Shown piece by piece: positions 22,077 to 32,979 of a stretch of DNA of 64,000 nucleotides. Numbering within the stretch: the first letter of the stretch is position 1; the number at the start of each line of letters is the position of its first letter. The stretch spans positions 797,501 to 861,500 of the forward strand of contig NZ_CP079199.1 of assembly GCF_024758565.1 (NCBI RefSeq), written 5' to 3'. Under the pieces are notes generated by a model that was not told the DNA's origin, did not search any database, and saw only the letters and a program-made list of their open reading frames with translations. This DNA is from Mesomycoplasma ovipneumoniae. Its GTDB lineage: Bacteria > Bacillota_I > Bacilli_A > Mycoplasmatales > Metamycoplasmataceae. The translations under genes were made by a program, and so were the position numbers.

Positions 22077-23338
22077 ACTTCTGGTTTAGGCTTAATTGAG
22101 AAAGTTTTTGCAATTAAATCCTGAATTTTGCTCAAATCAATCGGATTAGAGGAATAAAGGCTAAAAATTAACTGATCGTCTTGAACATATGTTCCAGATT
22201 CAACTTCTAGACAAATTCCGGCTTCATAGTCGATTTTTTGGTTTAATTTAGTACGACCTCCGCCTAAAAATGCAACAATTTTCCCAAAATTTATTGCATT
22301 TTCCCATTTTATATATCCGCTTTGTGGTGCAAAAATTTGTTCCTTATATGCTGGAATTCAGAAGTTTGAAGACTGAATTGTTGCCGGATTTCCACCTTGG
22401 GCTGCAACCATTTTTAGGAAAATTTCATTTGGAAGTTCTGACTCAATAATTTTAGTAACTTTTTCACGAGCTTTTTCTATTTTTAGCTTTTCAATTTCAG
22501 AAAGTGTTTGGGCCACTAACTCTTTTGCAAAGTCAGCGAGTTGGGACTGTTGACCTTGAAGAATCGCTAATGATTCAATAATTTCATTTTTATTCCCAAT
22601 CATTCTTCCAAGTGGAGCTTCCATATTGGTAATTTTAACAATTGTTTTTTTCCCAAATCTTTTTCCGAGCATTTTGATTTTACTTGCTAATTTTTTTGCC
22701 TGACTAAGATCAGTCATAAAAGCGCCACTACCACATTTTACATCAATTAAAATAACATCTGTGTCAGTAGCAATTTTTTTTGACATTATCGAACTTGCAA
22801 TTAACGGAATTGACGAAACTGTTCCACTAACATCACGAAGCGCGTAAATTTTTTTATCAGCAGGAACAATTGCATTTGACTGTGCGGTAATTGCTATTCC
22901 GATTTTTTGAACTTGATCCAAAAAACTAGCTTCAGTTAGTTGAGTTTGAAAACCTGGAATTGACTCAAGTTTGTCGATTGTACCACCAGTAAATCCAAGA
23001 CCTCTTCCAGACATTTTGGCAACTTTGTAGCCAAGAGCAGCAAAAATTGGTCCTATTATTAGTGATATTTTATCACCAACTCCGCCTGTTGAGTGCTTGT
23101 CAATTTTAACTCCGTTAATTTTTCTGAGATTTATTGTTTTACCTGATGCAATAATTTCGCGAGTAAAGAAATAAAGTTCATCATCATCAAGGCCATTAAT
23201 TAAAATTGCCATTAAAAAAGAAGAAAATTGGTAGTCGGCAATTAGACCAGACAAAAACCCATTAATCATGAAGTGAATTTCTTCTTCGCTTAAATGTTCT
23301 TTTTTGACTTTTTTTTCAATAATTTCAAATAAATTCAT
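22055..23338 (-). CDS. deoA: Thymidine/pyrimidine-nucleoside phosphorylase
   Basis: 427 residues. Phosphorolysis of thymidine and deoxyuridine to base and deoxyribose 1-phosphate. Signature KHSTGGVGDK at about 81-90, also SGRGLGFTGGTIDKLESIPG and KCGSGAFM. The C-terminal portion follows a TGA Trp (NFWIPAYK). Start at 23338 (MNLFEII) uses the GGAGCT ribosome site formed by the last codons of deoD; the genes are one base apart, so translation is coupled. Confidence 0.95.
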
Positions 23339-23339
23339 T

Positions 23340-24038
23340 TTAAATAGCTCCAAGGGCAATTTCAATCATTTCTTCAAATTTTTCTTGTCTTGCTAAAGGA
23401 TCAAGTGAAGTTTTGGTAATTAAACTATCAGAAATTGTAAGAATTGATGCTGCCTTTTTTTGCAAATGATTAGCTATTGTAAAAAGAGCAAAAGATTCCA
23501 TTTCTACTGCTTGTGCTCTTGAAAGTTGGATTGTTTTTGATAAATCGCGGCTAGAGTAAAAAACGTCAGTTGAGTGAATATTTGTATAAGTCGGACTCAA
23601 ACCTAATTTTTCAGCACTATGAAATAAATTTGCTACAAGTTCCAAATCAGGATAACCTAAATGAGATTGACCCTGACCTAAAAGTGCCGGAAATGAACAA
23701 GAATCTGATCAAGCTGATTTTGCAATAACAAGGTCAAAAATTTCAAGATCCTTATCATAAGAGCCAGCTGATCCAATCCGAATTATTTTCTCAACATCAT
23801 AAAATTTAAACAGTTCATAGGCATAAATACCAATAGAACCAGAACCCATCCCTGAGGCAGCGATAGTTACTTCTTTGTCTTTATATTTGCCGGTAAAAAT
23901 TAAATTATTACGGACTTTTGAAACAAGTTTGGCGTCAGTTAAGAAATTTTTAGCAATAAATTCTGCACGAAGTGGATCTCCGGGCATTAATACAACTGGC
24001 GCAATCTGATGTTTCTTAGCTTCAATATGTGGTGTCAT
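23340..24038 (-). CDS. deoD: Purine nucleoside phosphorylase DeoD type
   Basis: 232 residues. Releases purine bases from nucleosides. Segments LMPGDPLRAEFIAKNFL, GMGSGSIGIYAYELF, IRIGSAGSYDKDL and AVEMESFALF match the hexameric DeoD family; the SD catalytic segment is TISDSLI. Start at 24038 (MTPHIEAKKH) follows AAGAGGAGAAAC; an in-frame ATG 18 bases upstream lacks a good site. First gene of deoD-deoA-(deoC). Repeat copy C, 170 bases upstream, points a promoter at it. Confidence 0.95.
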
Positions 24039-24089
24039 GTTTCTCCTCTTAGGCATATTATAATATAAAAAAATTTTTTGCCCACTAAA

Positions 24090-24210
24090 TTTTTGCAAAT
24101 GTTAAAAATGATTTCTAAACGGTATAACATTTTGCGCAAATTCGAAACTTAATCCAAAAGAGACTAAAGCAAGACCAAAAACAATCGAAAAACTATAATA
24201 AATAATCCCT
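24090..24210 (-). pseudogene. Duplicated 3' end of a membrane protein gene (left of element C)
   Basis: 121 bases nearly identical to 24581-24702. It encodes the tail GIIYYSFSIVFGLALVSFGL...FRNHF with stop at 24102. It has no start of its own, as it is cut off from the rest of the gene by the repeat element. This tail is probably the original, undamaged C-terminus. Confidence 0.75.
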
Positions 24211-24580
24211 ACCTTTTTAGCTAAAACACTGGCAAAAATCAATTTATGGATAAAATAACAAAACCCATAAAAAGTACAACTACTATTTAAACTCAATGTA
24301 AATAGAAAACTCGCTTTTATTTAAATTGAGCCTAAAAAATATATGAAGTTTTGAAAGAACAATAACTAAAAGCCCTAAATTTATATAGATTTCTAAACAC
24401 TTAAATTTAAGGCATTCCATCATATTTAAAAATATAATGGAAAATTCGCATTTTCTGATTTTTTCATTGCAAAAAAAATAATCAATTCCCCCCTTAATTC
24501 AATTTCAAAATTTATTAATTTATTCTTAGTGAAAGTTATTATAACATAAATTTTTTTTAGACCAAACATTTTTTTTATTT
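24211..24580 (-). repeat. Promoter-leader-terminator repeat element, copy C (upstream of deoD)
   Basis: Core present in the minus orientation: an interrupted poly(A) tract (8 T, A, 8 T on the plus strand, 24569-24585), promoter (TATAAT on the minus strand at about 24538-24543), GGGGGG ribosome site, hairpins. The leader ORF is disrupted. It lies between two 121-base direct repeats of a membrane protein gene and has no outer inverted repeats. Confidence 0.75.
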
Positions 24581-24605
24581 TTTTTGCAAATGTTAAAAAT
24601 CATTT

Positions 24606-25061
24606 CTAAACAGCATAACATTTTGCGCAAATTCGAAACTTAATCCAAAAGAGACTAAAGCAAGAACCAAAAACAATCGAAAAACTATAATAAACAATCC
24701 CATACAACAATAAATTAACCAAATTGAAAATAATTAAACATGAAAAAGTTAAAGAAACTACAATTAAAAAGGATTTACTTTTTTTCTGTCAAAAATTGCA
24801 CAAATCTTTCTGAAATCTTTTGTCATTAAATAAACTATTTTTTCAATAAATTGGCGCAATTTTTGGCACAAGCAGCAAAAAAATCAACAAAAAAGCAAAA
24901 AAACTAGCAAGACCACTAAGGCCAATAAAAATTGCAAAGGTGAAGTTTTGAAAGAACCAGTAGTAGAAAAAATTTTCTACAATAGAAAAGATAAAACCCA
25001 GCAGCGACACAAAATAGCTAATTTTCGCCAATAAAAGCAAAATATTAGTGTTTTTTAGCAT
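24606..25061 (-). CDS. Membrane protein, C-terminus frameshifted by duplication
   Basis: 151 residues from ATG 25061. Two strong hydrophobic segments at about residues 5-28 and 36-70, a polar segment with KNSLFNDKRFQKD, then a third helix, FLIVVSLTFSCLIIF. Near the end the frame differs from the other copy at 24102-24210 by one extra base (GGTTCTTGC against GGTCTTGC), so the protein ends in FSLFWIKFRICAKCYAV rather than the original tail. Whether it still works is unclear. Family unknown. Confidence 0.6.
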
Positions 25062-25187
25062 CCTTTGATTTTAACCTTTCTGCCAATTTTAGCGCTTTTT
25101 AATGAAAAACAAGGAAAAAAGTAAAAACAAGCAAGTTTTCTTATTTTCTTTGCATTCTAAAGTTTTTCTTTAATTTTAGGGGGGGTC

Positions 25188-28151
25188 CTAGTCGCTTGAA
25201 TTTTGCAAGTCAGAACCCTGATCTGGGTCGGGTTTTTCTGGATTTTCCAGATTTTCTAAGTCTTGCTGCTTGCTTTGCTCAGCTCTGGCCATTTCTTTTT
25301 GTCTGTCAAGTTCTAACATTTTCATGAGCGCATCAGGGTCGTCTTTTACATCAAAAAAGAAGTTTGAAGGTAAAAAGTCATCTTGGTTGGCTTGTTTGTT
25401 TTGGTTTTGGTCGCTTGTCTCAAAAAGGTTTTGAGTATTTTGTCTCTGTTCAGGAATTTCTGAGTCAATTTGGAGCTCTTTTTGAGACAGAAGCTCGAGT
25501 TGTTCTTGATTCATCCTTAGTAAAATATTGCGTTTTTCCTCGAGTGGCATATCTTCTTTGAGATTAACAAGTTTATTGTTGGCAATTTGTCAAAGTTCAA
25601 ATCCGCCGCTAGCATCGAGTCTTTGAATGTTATTATTTTTGAGTTGTTCATAAATAAATTCAGGCTGGGACTCTTTTTCAATTTGTTTTGCATAAGCAAT
25701 TCGGTCTTCATTAGTTGCAATCAACTGGGCAACAATGTGCTCAGGAGTATTAGCTGGATAAGAAATTGCACTTCCATCAGAAAGAATTGCCTGGACATAT
25801 TCAATTTTTTCAGCATTAGAATTATTAAAAAGGGCAACAATTGCTTGATAGGCAGATTCAGAAATTAAAATGTTAAATTTTGAAGTAGCTTGTTCGGTAA
25901 AAATTTGGTAAGGATTTTTTTGTGAGTATTGGACTAAATTTGCCGAAGAGCGAAGTTTGTCAATTGTGTCAATATGATTTTGCCAGTGATTATCAAGGAC
26001 AGATAAAATTATGTGCCGCTCGGATTGAAAATAGTTTTGGCCAATATTTTCTTTTAAGGTTGGCTGGAGAGTTTCAAAATAAATTTTATTTAGTTCTTGG
26101 ACTAAAAAGTTACTAAGCTCTTCAAAAGGGTATTTTTCAATTCCGCTCTTGGCAAAATCAAGTCTAGTTATTCTTGAAAGGTTATCATTAAGAAAATTGA
26201 TTAAATTTTTATAGTGAATTTCCTGGTTTGGTAGCAAAATAAAGTCATAACCTAAAATAACTTCAACAGCTCTGAAGATCATCTTTTTAATATAGTGGTC
26301 AAAATTTTCAATCTGGAGCAAAATATCACGTTGGGTATAAATTAAATCACGTTGCTGGCGAATAACATCATCATAGCTCAGCACGGTTTTTCGCATATCA
26401 AAGTTAAAGCCTTCAATTTTTTTCTGGGCCGCTAGTAAAACCGAGTGAATATATTTTCCTTTGATTGCCCCAGCAGTTTGCCCGTAGCTATCAAAAATTT
26501 GTTCAAAATTGGAAAAACGGCGCAATAACTGGTCTTGAAGGGAAATAAAAAACCTTGAGACACCAATATCACCTTGGCGACCTGCCCGACCACGAAGTTG
26601 GTTGTCAATTCTTCTTGATTCAGCCTTGTCTGTCCCTAAAATATAAAGTCCGCCAAGATCAATAACTCCAGGTTCAAGAATAATATCTGTTCCCCGACCG
26701 GCCATATTAGTTGCGATTGTTATTGCATTTTTACGGCCTGCTTTTGCGATAATTTCAGCCTCAAGTTGGTTTTGTTTTGCATTTAAAACTGTATGAAACA
26801 GACCTTTTTGGTTAAGCATTTCTGATAGAGTCTCAGAGTCAACAACTTGGGAGGTTCCAATTAAAATTGGCTGGCCAGTTTTATGAACTCGTTGGACTTC
26901 GGCAATAATTGCTTTATTTTTTTGTTCAATTGTGGCAAAAATTTCATCTTTTTCGTCTCTACGGGCCAGTGGTTTGTTTGTTGGAATAACATTTACACGC
27001 ATATTATAAACATCGATAAATTCTTGTTCTTCGGTTTTTGCAGTTCCGGTCATTCCTGAGAGTTTTTTAAAAAGACGAAAAAAGTTTTGGTAAGTAATTG
27101 TTGCTAAGGTTTTTGTTTCAGGTTCAATTTCGATTCCTTCTTTTGCCTGAAGGGCTTGCTGGAGACCTTCAGAATAAGATCTTCCAGCCATAATCCGCCC
27201 GGTAAATTGGTCAACAAGCTCGATTTTACCGTCCTGGACAATATACTCAACGTCTTTTTTCATTACCTTATTGGCACGAAGGGCATTTTGAATTCGGTGA
27301 ACAAGCTCAGAGTTTTCAATTTCATAAAGGTTGCGCAAACCAAAAAAAGCATTAGCTTTGTCAATACCTTTGTCATTTAATTTAATACCTTTTGTTTCTT
27401 GGTCAATATAAAAATCTTCATTTACAAGTGTATTTACAAATTGGTTGGCAGATAAATATTGAGCTGGAAGGTTAGATTTTCCGCCGCTAATAATCAAAGG
27501 GGTTTTAGCTTCGTCAATTAAAATTGAATCAATTTCATCAATAAGGCAAAAATTTAGTCCTCTTTGAACTTTTTCAGCAGCACTATAGACCATGTTGTCC
27601 CGCAAATAGTCAAATCCTAATTCTGAATGAACTGAGTAGGTAATATCAGCGCCATACATCATTCTTTTAGTTTCCGGATCCATTTCAGCTTTGTTAATTC
27701 CAACAGAAAGACCTAAAAAATTATAAACTTTACCATTATCTTCAGCGTCCCGCTCAGATAGATATTCATTTACAGTGGAGACAATAACTCCTTGACCTGA
27801 AAGTGCATTAAGATAAACTGGCGCAATTGAGGCAATTGTCTTACCTTCTCCAGTTTTCATCTCAGCAACCGAACCCATGTCAAGAATTAGTCCACCAAGA
27901 ATTTGGACATCATATGGGGTTTTTCCAAGAATTCTTTTTGTTGCCTCACGAGCCACGGCAAAGGCATCAACCCTGATATCTTTAAGTTTTTCACCATTAG
28001 CCAGGCGCTTTTTTAGAACATTTGTTTGATTTGAAAGATCCTGATCGGTCATTGAACCATAATAACCGCGTTTTTGGTTAATCTGCTTTAAAAGACGGTA
28101 TGCAAGCCGTAGTTCTGAAGAAGTCTTAAAAAAATTGATAACATTTTTCAT
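25188..28151 (-). CDS. secA: Preprotein translocase ATPase SecA
   Basis: 987 residues. Drives secretion through SecYEG. Walker A reads MKTGEGKTIAS (about residues 97-107), the DEAD-like motif IDEIDSILIDEAKT (about 200-213), and helicase motifs TNMAGRGTDI and QLRGRAGRQGD are present. The C-terminus is a long Gln/Asp/Glu-rich tail (NQNQNKQANQDD) without the zinc-binding Cys motif, as in other mycoplasmas. TGA at 25590 is Trp (FELWQIANN). Start at 28151 follows AAGGGGCAAAG at somewhat long spacing. Confidence 0.97.
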
Positions 28152-28555
28152 TAGATCGCTTTGCCCCTTAATTTATTAACTCATTCTTTTCTTGCATTTA
28201 TTAACCGTTTAGAATTATACCATTTTTTTAAAATAATATATAATTTATTTTTATTTTATTTATTAGGCTAGTTTTTGGCTTGTTTAGTTTGGCTTTGGTC
28301 TTACTATGAGCGTGGAAAATGCCTTAATTTTAGCATATTTTTAATAAAAAGGAAAAAATAATTTTCTTTTTGGTATAATTTTACTATTTATGAAAATTAT
28401 AATTTAAAAAAATAGGAGAAAATCATTCATTAGTCAAAAAAATAATTTATAATATGTTTCGAAATTCAAACAACCTGCAAAAAAAAAAAAAAAAGGATAA
28501 TTAAGTATTTCAAAAATAAAAAAAATTAATTTTTTTTGGTATAATTTTTTACATT
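28152..28555. promoter_or_regulatory. Divergent intergenic region; leaderless-type promoter of the adhesin locus with A16 tract
   Basis: TATAAT at 28540-28545 lies only 10 bases before the adhesin ATG (28556), and no ribosome binding site exists, so the mRNA would be nearly leaderless. A look-alike lies at about 28375 (GGTATAATTTTACTATTTATG) followed by a five-codon ORF. An A16 tract (28479-28494) sits about 45 bases upstream of the -10, where length changes could alter expression. SecA's own promoter faces left from this gap. Confidence 0.6.
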
Positions 28556-31500
28556 ATGAAAAAAGAAATTCGCAACAAAGTATTAATAGTTTTAGCGGGA
28601 CTTAGTTTCATCGGAATTACAGCCGGAGTTGGTATTGGTCTTCAACGATCAGCACTTAACTCGTCATATCAAGCATTATTTGATAATGATAAGTCCGAAA
28701 CGAAATTAAACCCGCCAATAAACGATGCTGATTTGGTCGCTGCCATCAGCAATTTTAGTCTAAAACCTGAATGAAGCAAAATTTCAGCTTCACAAGCATT
28801 TAAATTACATACAGATCCATTATATGCTTTTAAATTAAGTCAAGCAGTTGATTTTTCAAAAGTTGATAATAAATTTTCTGATTTATTTTTTGACATTCAA
28901 GTAACTGAAGAAACAAAGGTTGAGTCAAATTCAATTAAGAACCTAACCGTTTTTGTTTTTGATAAAAAAACAAAAAAAGAAGTAGCAAGTCGTGCTTTTA
29001 GTGCTAGTCTTTCTGGATTTAGTGCTATTGCCAACCAAGATTTTCTTGAAAATTTCATTGCCGAGTCTTCAAAATACAATCTTGATAAATCTCAACTAAC
29101 TAAAAAGTTTGCTTCAGATTCAATTTTTCCTTCAGCTTTTGCCCTTAAATTTCAAGATCAATTACTAACCAATCTTCGTAAGATTTCTCCTGAAATTTTT
29201 AGTGGAGCAACTGCCAGCCCAGTTAGTGCTGCTTCTGGAGTGGCAACTCAGTTTCAAGAAACTGGATCAACCGGATCTGGTGGAAATGGAGGAACAGGAG
29301 CAGGAACTGGCGGAGGAACAGCCGCAGGTGGGACAGATGGAGCATCAACCGGAGCAACCGGAGGAACAAATGGTAACACTGCTTCAAACGGAGCAGGCGC
29401 TGGAGCCCAAAATGGTGCAAATCAACCAAGCGTAAGCACTCCTTCACCTGAAGCTCCTAAAGCACCTAAGGCTCCTGAAGTTCCTTTAGTTTCTACATTA
29501 AAACCAACAAATTCTAATCTTGAACTTGCATTTAAACAAACTTTAGAATCATTTGGTGGACTTGAATTAATTGCTGCTTCTGGACTACAAAGTTTAATTC
29601 CAAATGAGTATACTTTATTACCAGTTACTTCTGAAAAATCACTAGTTAAAATTGATATTGATGACACAAAAGGTACTGCAAAAATTTGACTAAAATTATT
29701 GGATCAATCCAACAAAGAAAAATTAATTGGACTAGACATTACTGGTCTTAGTTCAGTTGAATCAGTTCAAAATAAAATATTTGCAAAAATAAACAAAAAT
29801 CAAAATAAATATATTAGTCTAAAACCACAAGTTGCGGAATATTTTAGAAAAAATCCAAGCCAAAGTCTTGCTAAATTAATTTCTGATTATCAAAAACAAA
29901 GTTCAGCTGCAGGCTCAATGGTGGCTAAAGTTTTTGAAGAATATCATAAAGATAATGATAAAATCAAGAAAGCACTTATGCCTGAGTCTACAACTGGGTC
30001 TGAATCAGCATCTTCTGAAAGTGAATTTGACAAAAAATTAAAAGAACTTGCTTCAGCAGGAGAAAAGAATTCACAGGATGCAGTCAAAAAATATTTAAAA
30101 GATGAATATAATATTGATGTCCCAGATTCAACTACCTCAACTTCTGGTGGGGGTGCTGAAACCCAACCTGTTGCAGTTCAAGCTTCAGTTGCAGCAGTTA
30201 GCTCAACTACCGAACCTCAGGCTCAACAGCAAGAACAGCAACAAGAATCTCAAGTTCCAGAAGTGCATGTTGAACAGCAACAACAGGAATCTCAAGTTCA
30301 AGAACAACAAGAACAGCAAGCACAACAAGAAACTCAGACTCAACAGCAACAAACTGAGCCAACTGCTGAAGACATAGCTAAAAAAGATAAAGCCTTTTAC
30401 GCACCTTATTTTGAAATTTATAATTATCAATTACCAACTATGCAGTCTGGAGACAAATCTGTTTTAGTTACCCCAGATCAAATAGATTTTTGATTTGAAA
30501 CTAACAGTAATCTTAAAGTTGGTGATTATAATTTTGATTTTTCAATAGATCAAAATCAAGGTGAGCCAAGTTCAGCTAAAACTTTAAAACTTAATGTTAA
30601 TTTTCAAGCTGATTCTAATTTCAAATTAGAAGTAAGTCCTGAAAATGTTCCATATTTAGAAGTTTATGAGGGTATTGAAAAACCAAAAGTTCAAAGCACT
30701 GAGTCTCAAACAGTAAATGTTGCTGTTGCAACAACTACAGCTCCAGAATCATATAAATTTACAGGTTGAACATTTCCAATCACAATCGATTTTAAAGGTT
30801 CTAAAACTCAACAAGAACTTGAAAAATTAGTTGGTAATAATCACAAAGTAGATTTCAATAATTCACTTCCTTATTTATTATTCCAATCAGATTTAGATAA
30901 TATTTTCAAAACTGCAAAACTTGATTCATGATTTAGTCTTTCAGATAGTGAAAAAAATCAAGCCAAAGCTTATTTAAAATCAACACTAAATCCAATTAGT
31001 AATCCAACTAGCTTGCAAAAACCTAAAGTTGAAGCTGCCCCAGCTCCGGCACCGGCAGCTCCTGCAAATCCACCGGCAAATCCACCGGCAAATCCACCGG
31101 CTCCGGCAAATCCACCGGCTTCAGGTTCAGGTGGTTCAGCAGCTTCAGGTTCAACTTCTGGCTCAAGTTCAGACGCTTCTTCTAGCTCAAGTTCAAGTTC
31201 AAGTTCTTCTTCTGGCTCAAGTTCAACCGCTGCAGCAACTTCTGCATCTTCGGTAGCAAATAGTGCAACACCTTTCCAAGATTCAGCAACTCCTCCAGCT
31301 CAAGAAAAAGAAGAAACATTTGCTTTTGGTGATTATTTAATTAATTATCTTGATAAGTTTGGAACATTTACATTAGCACAAGGTCAAAAATTAGCAATAT
31401 CAAGTCAATATGACGAAAAAAATCGTTCATATAATTTTGTTTTTGAAGTTCGTGATAGCGATAATGATGCAATTGCCTCATCAGTATTTGGACTTGTTGG

Positions 31501-32863
31501 TATAAATAAAAATAATGGCGCCCTAAGAAAATCGCTTCCATATGGACCAGATGTTTTCATTGATGGAAGTTCAGGGCTTGAATATCATGCTCATGATGGA
31601 ACTCCATCTAAGCCAATTTTAACTAATATTAGCTCAGCAAACAACACAGCATTCCAATTTAAAGTAAATAATTTTACTGACAATAGTGCACTTGATAATT
31701 TACTTCAAGACAATGGCTTTTATAACCAAAGAGCCGCTAACGGAAAAGGCCTAGCAATTAAGCAACCGCTTATTTATGAATTTGACGGTGAAAGTAAACG
31801 AATTGCCAAAGGACTCGGACGCCAAGTTGAGAAATCAACAATGGATAAAGGGGTTTTATATTTCACCTTTAAACTTAGCGATGTTTTAGCAAAACCAGAT
31901 ACACTCCTAAATCAATCATATAAATTATTATCAACTGCTCCAGATGCCATAAATGGTGCATTTGGTGCAACTCATCTTGAATTATTCCGTACTTTTGATC
32001 AAAAAGACGACACTGGAATTTTTACAACACTAAATCTAGGTTGAACAATTAATAAAGCTCGTTCATTGTCAATTGACAAGAGTCAAATTCCAACAACTGA
32101 ACATGATTGACAAACAAAAGGACTAGTTGTTTTCCGTGATGCAGATGCAACAAGTCCAGATGCTTCATCTAAACTTTATGATTATGGAAAAGAAACAATT
32201 GAAAAATTAGAGCAAGGTGAATTTGAAGCACTCAAAGAGTCTGCTAAATTGTTTGGAAGTACAAATAGTTCAGGTGGCGCAGGTGGTGCAGGGGGTTCAG
32301 GAAGCGCAGGCAGCGCACCCGGCGCCCAAACTTCTCAACCATCAGCAAACATTAAACCTGAAGACGTAAATGAAATTTTTAAAAACTTCTGACCTGAAGG
32401 TCACAATACTCCCCTCCTCGCCCAAGGTCAAGGACAATTGTATCAAGATGGTATCTGATTTAATCACACAAGACCAAACGGAAATGTTGCACTTGAGTCA
32501 TTTTTAGATAAAACCCTAATTTTAGAAGTTCGTATTGATGATTCTTCAGTTACATTTAGTTTGATTGCCCAAAGAGAACCAAACCAAGATCCATATGTTT
32601 GAACAAGTCAACTAAAATCAATTTATAAAGATGCTAAACGCAATATTAACCCTGATACCCCAATTGGTGTATTGTTTGGACGTGGAATTGATTATTCCCA
32701 AATTGGAGATCGAATAATTAATAGTCTTGATGATTCTTCAACCAATGAACGTGATGGAATCACATTCAAATCTCTTGCTGTCTTTAAAGGTGAGAGACTA
32801 CTTAAAGATGACAAAGCTCGTCTTGAGGTACGTAAAGCTTTTATTGATCAATATTTTAAATAA
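28556..32863 (+). CDS. P146/LppS-like surface adhesin with low-complexity repeats
   Basis: 1,435 residues; many TGA Trp codons. One N-terminal hydrophobic segment (residues about 9-29) and no lipobox Cys. Low-complexity blocks occur in order: Gly/Thr (about 236-290), Ala-Pro-Lys (about 295-308), Gln/Glu-rich (about 553-602), Pro-Ala-Asn (about 827-855), poly-Ser (about 856-890), and Gly/Ser/Ala (about 1238-1258). Gln, Pro and Ser tracts in this order are known from M. hyopneumoniae P146 and LppS of M. conjunctivae, and the following gene is LppT-like, as in those species. These proteins mediate adherence to cilia. The DNA of the tracts has short tandem repeats (CCGGCAAATCCA; AGTTCA) and will vary in length between strains. 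Confidence 0.85.
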
Positions 32864-32961
32864 TCAGAAATTAATTAACATTGTTAATAATAAAAGTGAT
32901 AAATTTAAATTAAGTATTTAGTTATTTAAAAAATAACTAAATTAAAAGAATAATATAGTAA

Positions 32962-32979
32962 AAAAACCCGGAGGTTTTT
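32962..32979 (+). promoter_or_regulatory. Ribosome binding site held in a small hairpin before adhesin paralogue 1
   Basis: AAAAACC-CGGA-GGTTTTT abuts the ATG at 32980; the GGAGG core is half in the loop and half in the stem. A similar structure precedes the next paralogue (38662-38678). Confidence 0.45.

Noticed and set aside
31066..31115. Possible CRISPR array at the CCGGCAAATCCA repeats
   Set aside because: The repeats are 12 bases, contiguous, without spacers, and translate in frame to Pro-Ala-Asn repeats. No cas genes are in the window.
29202..31256. Low-complexity overlapping frames on both strands inside the first adhesin gene
   Set aside because: They are shadows produced by the Gly, Gln, Pro and Ser repeat DNA; the long frame 28556-32863 explains the region.
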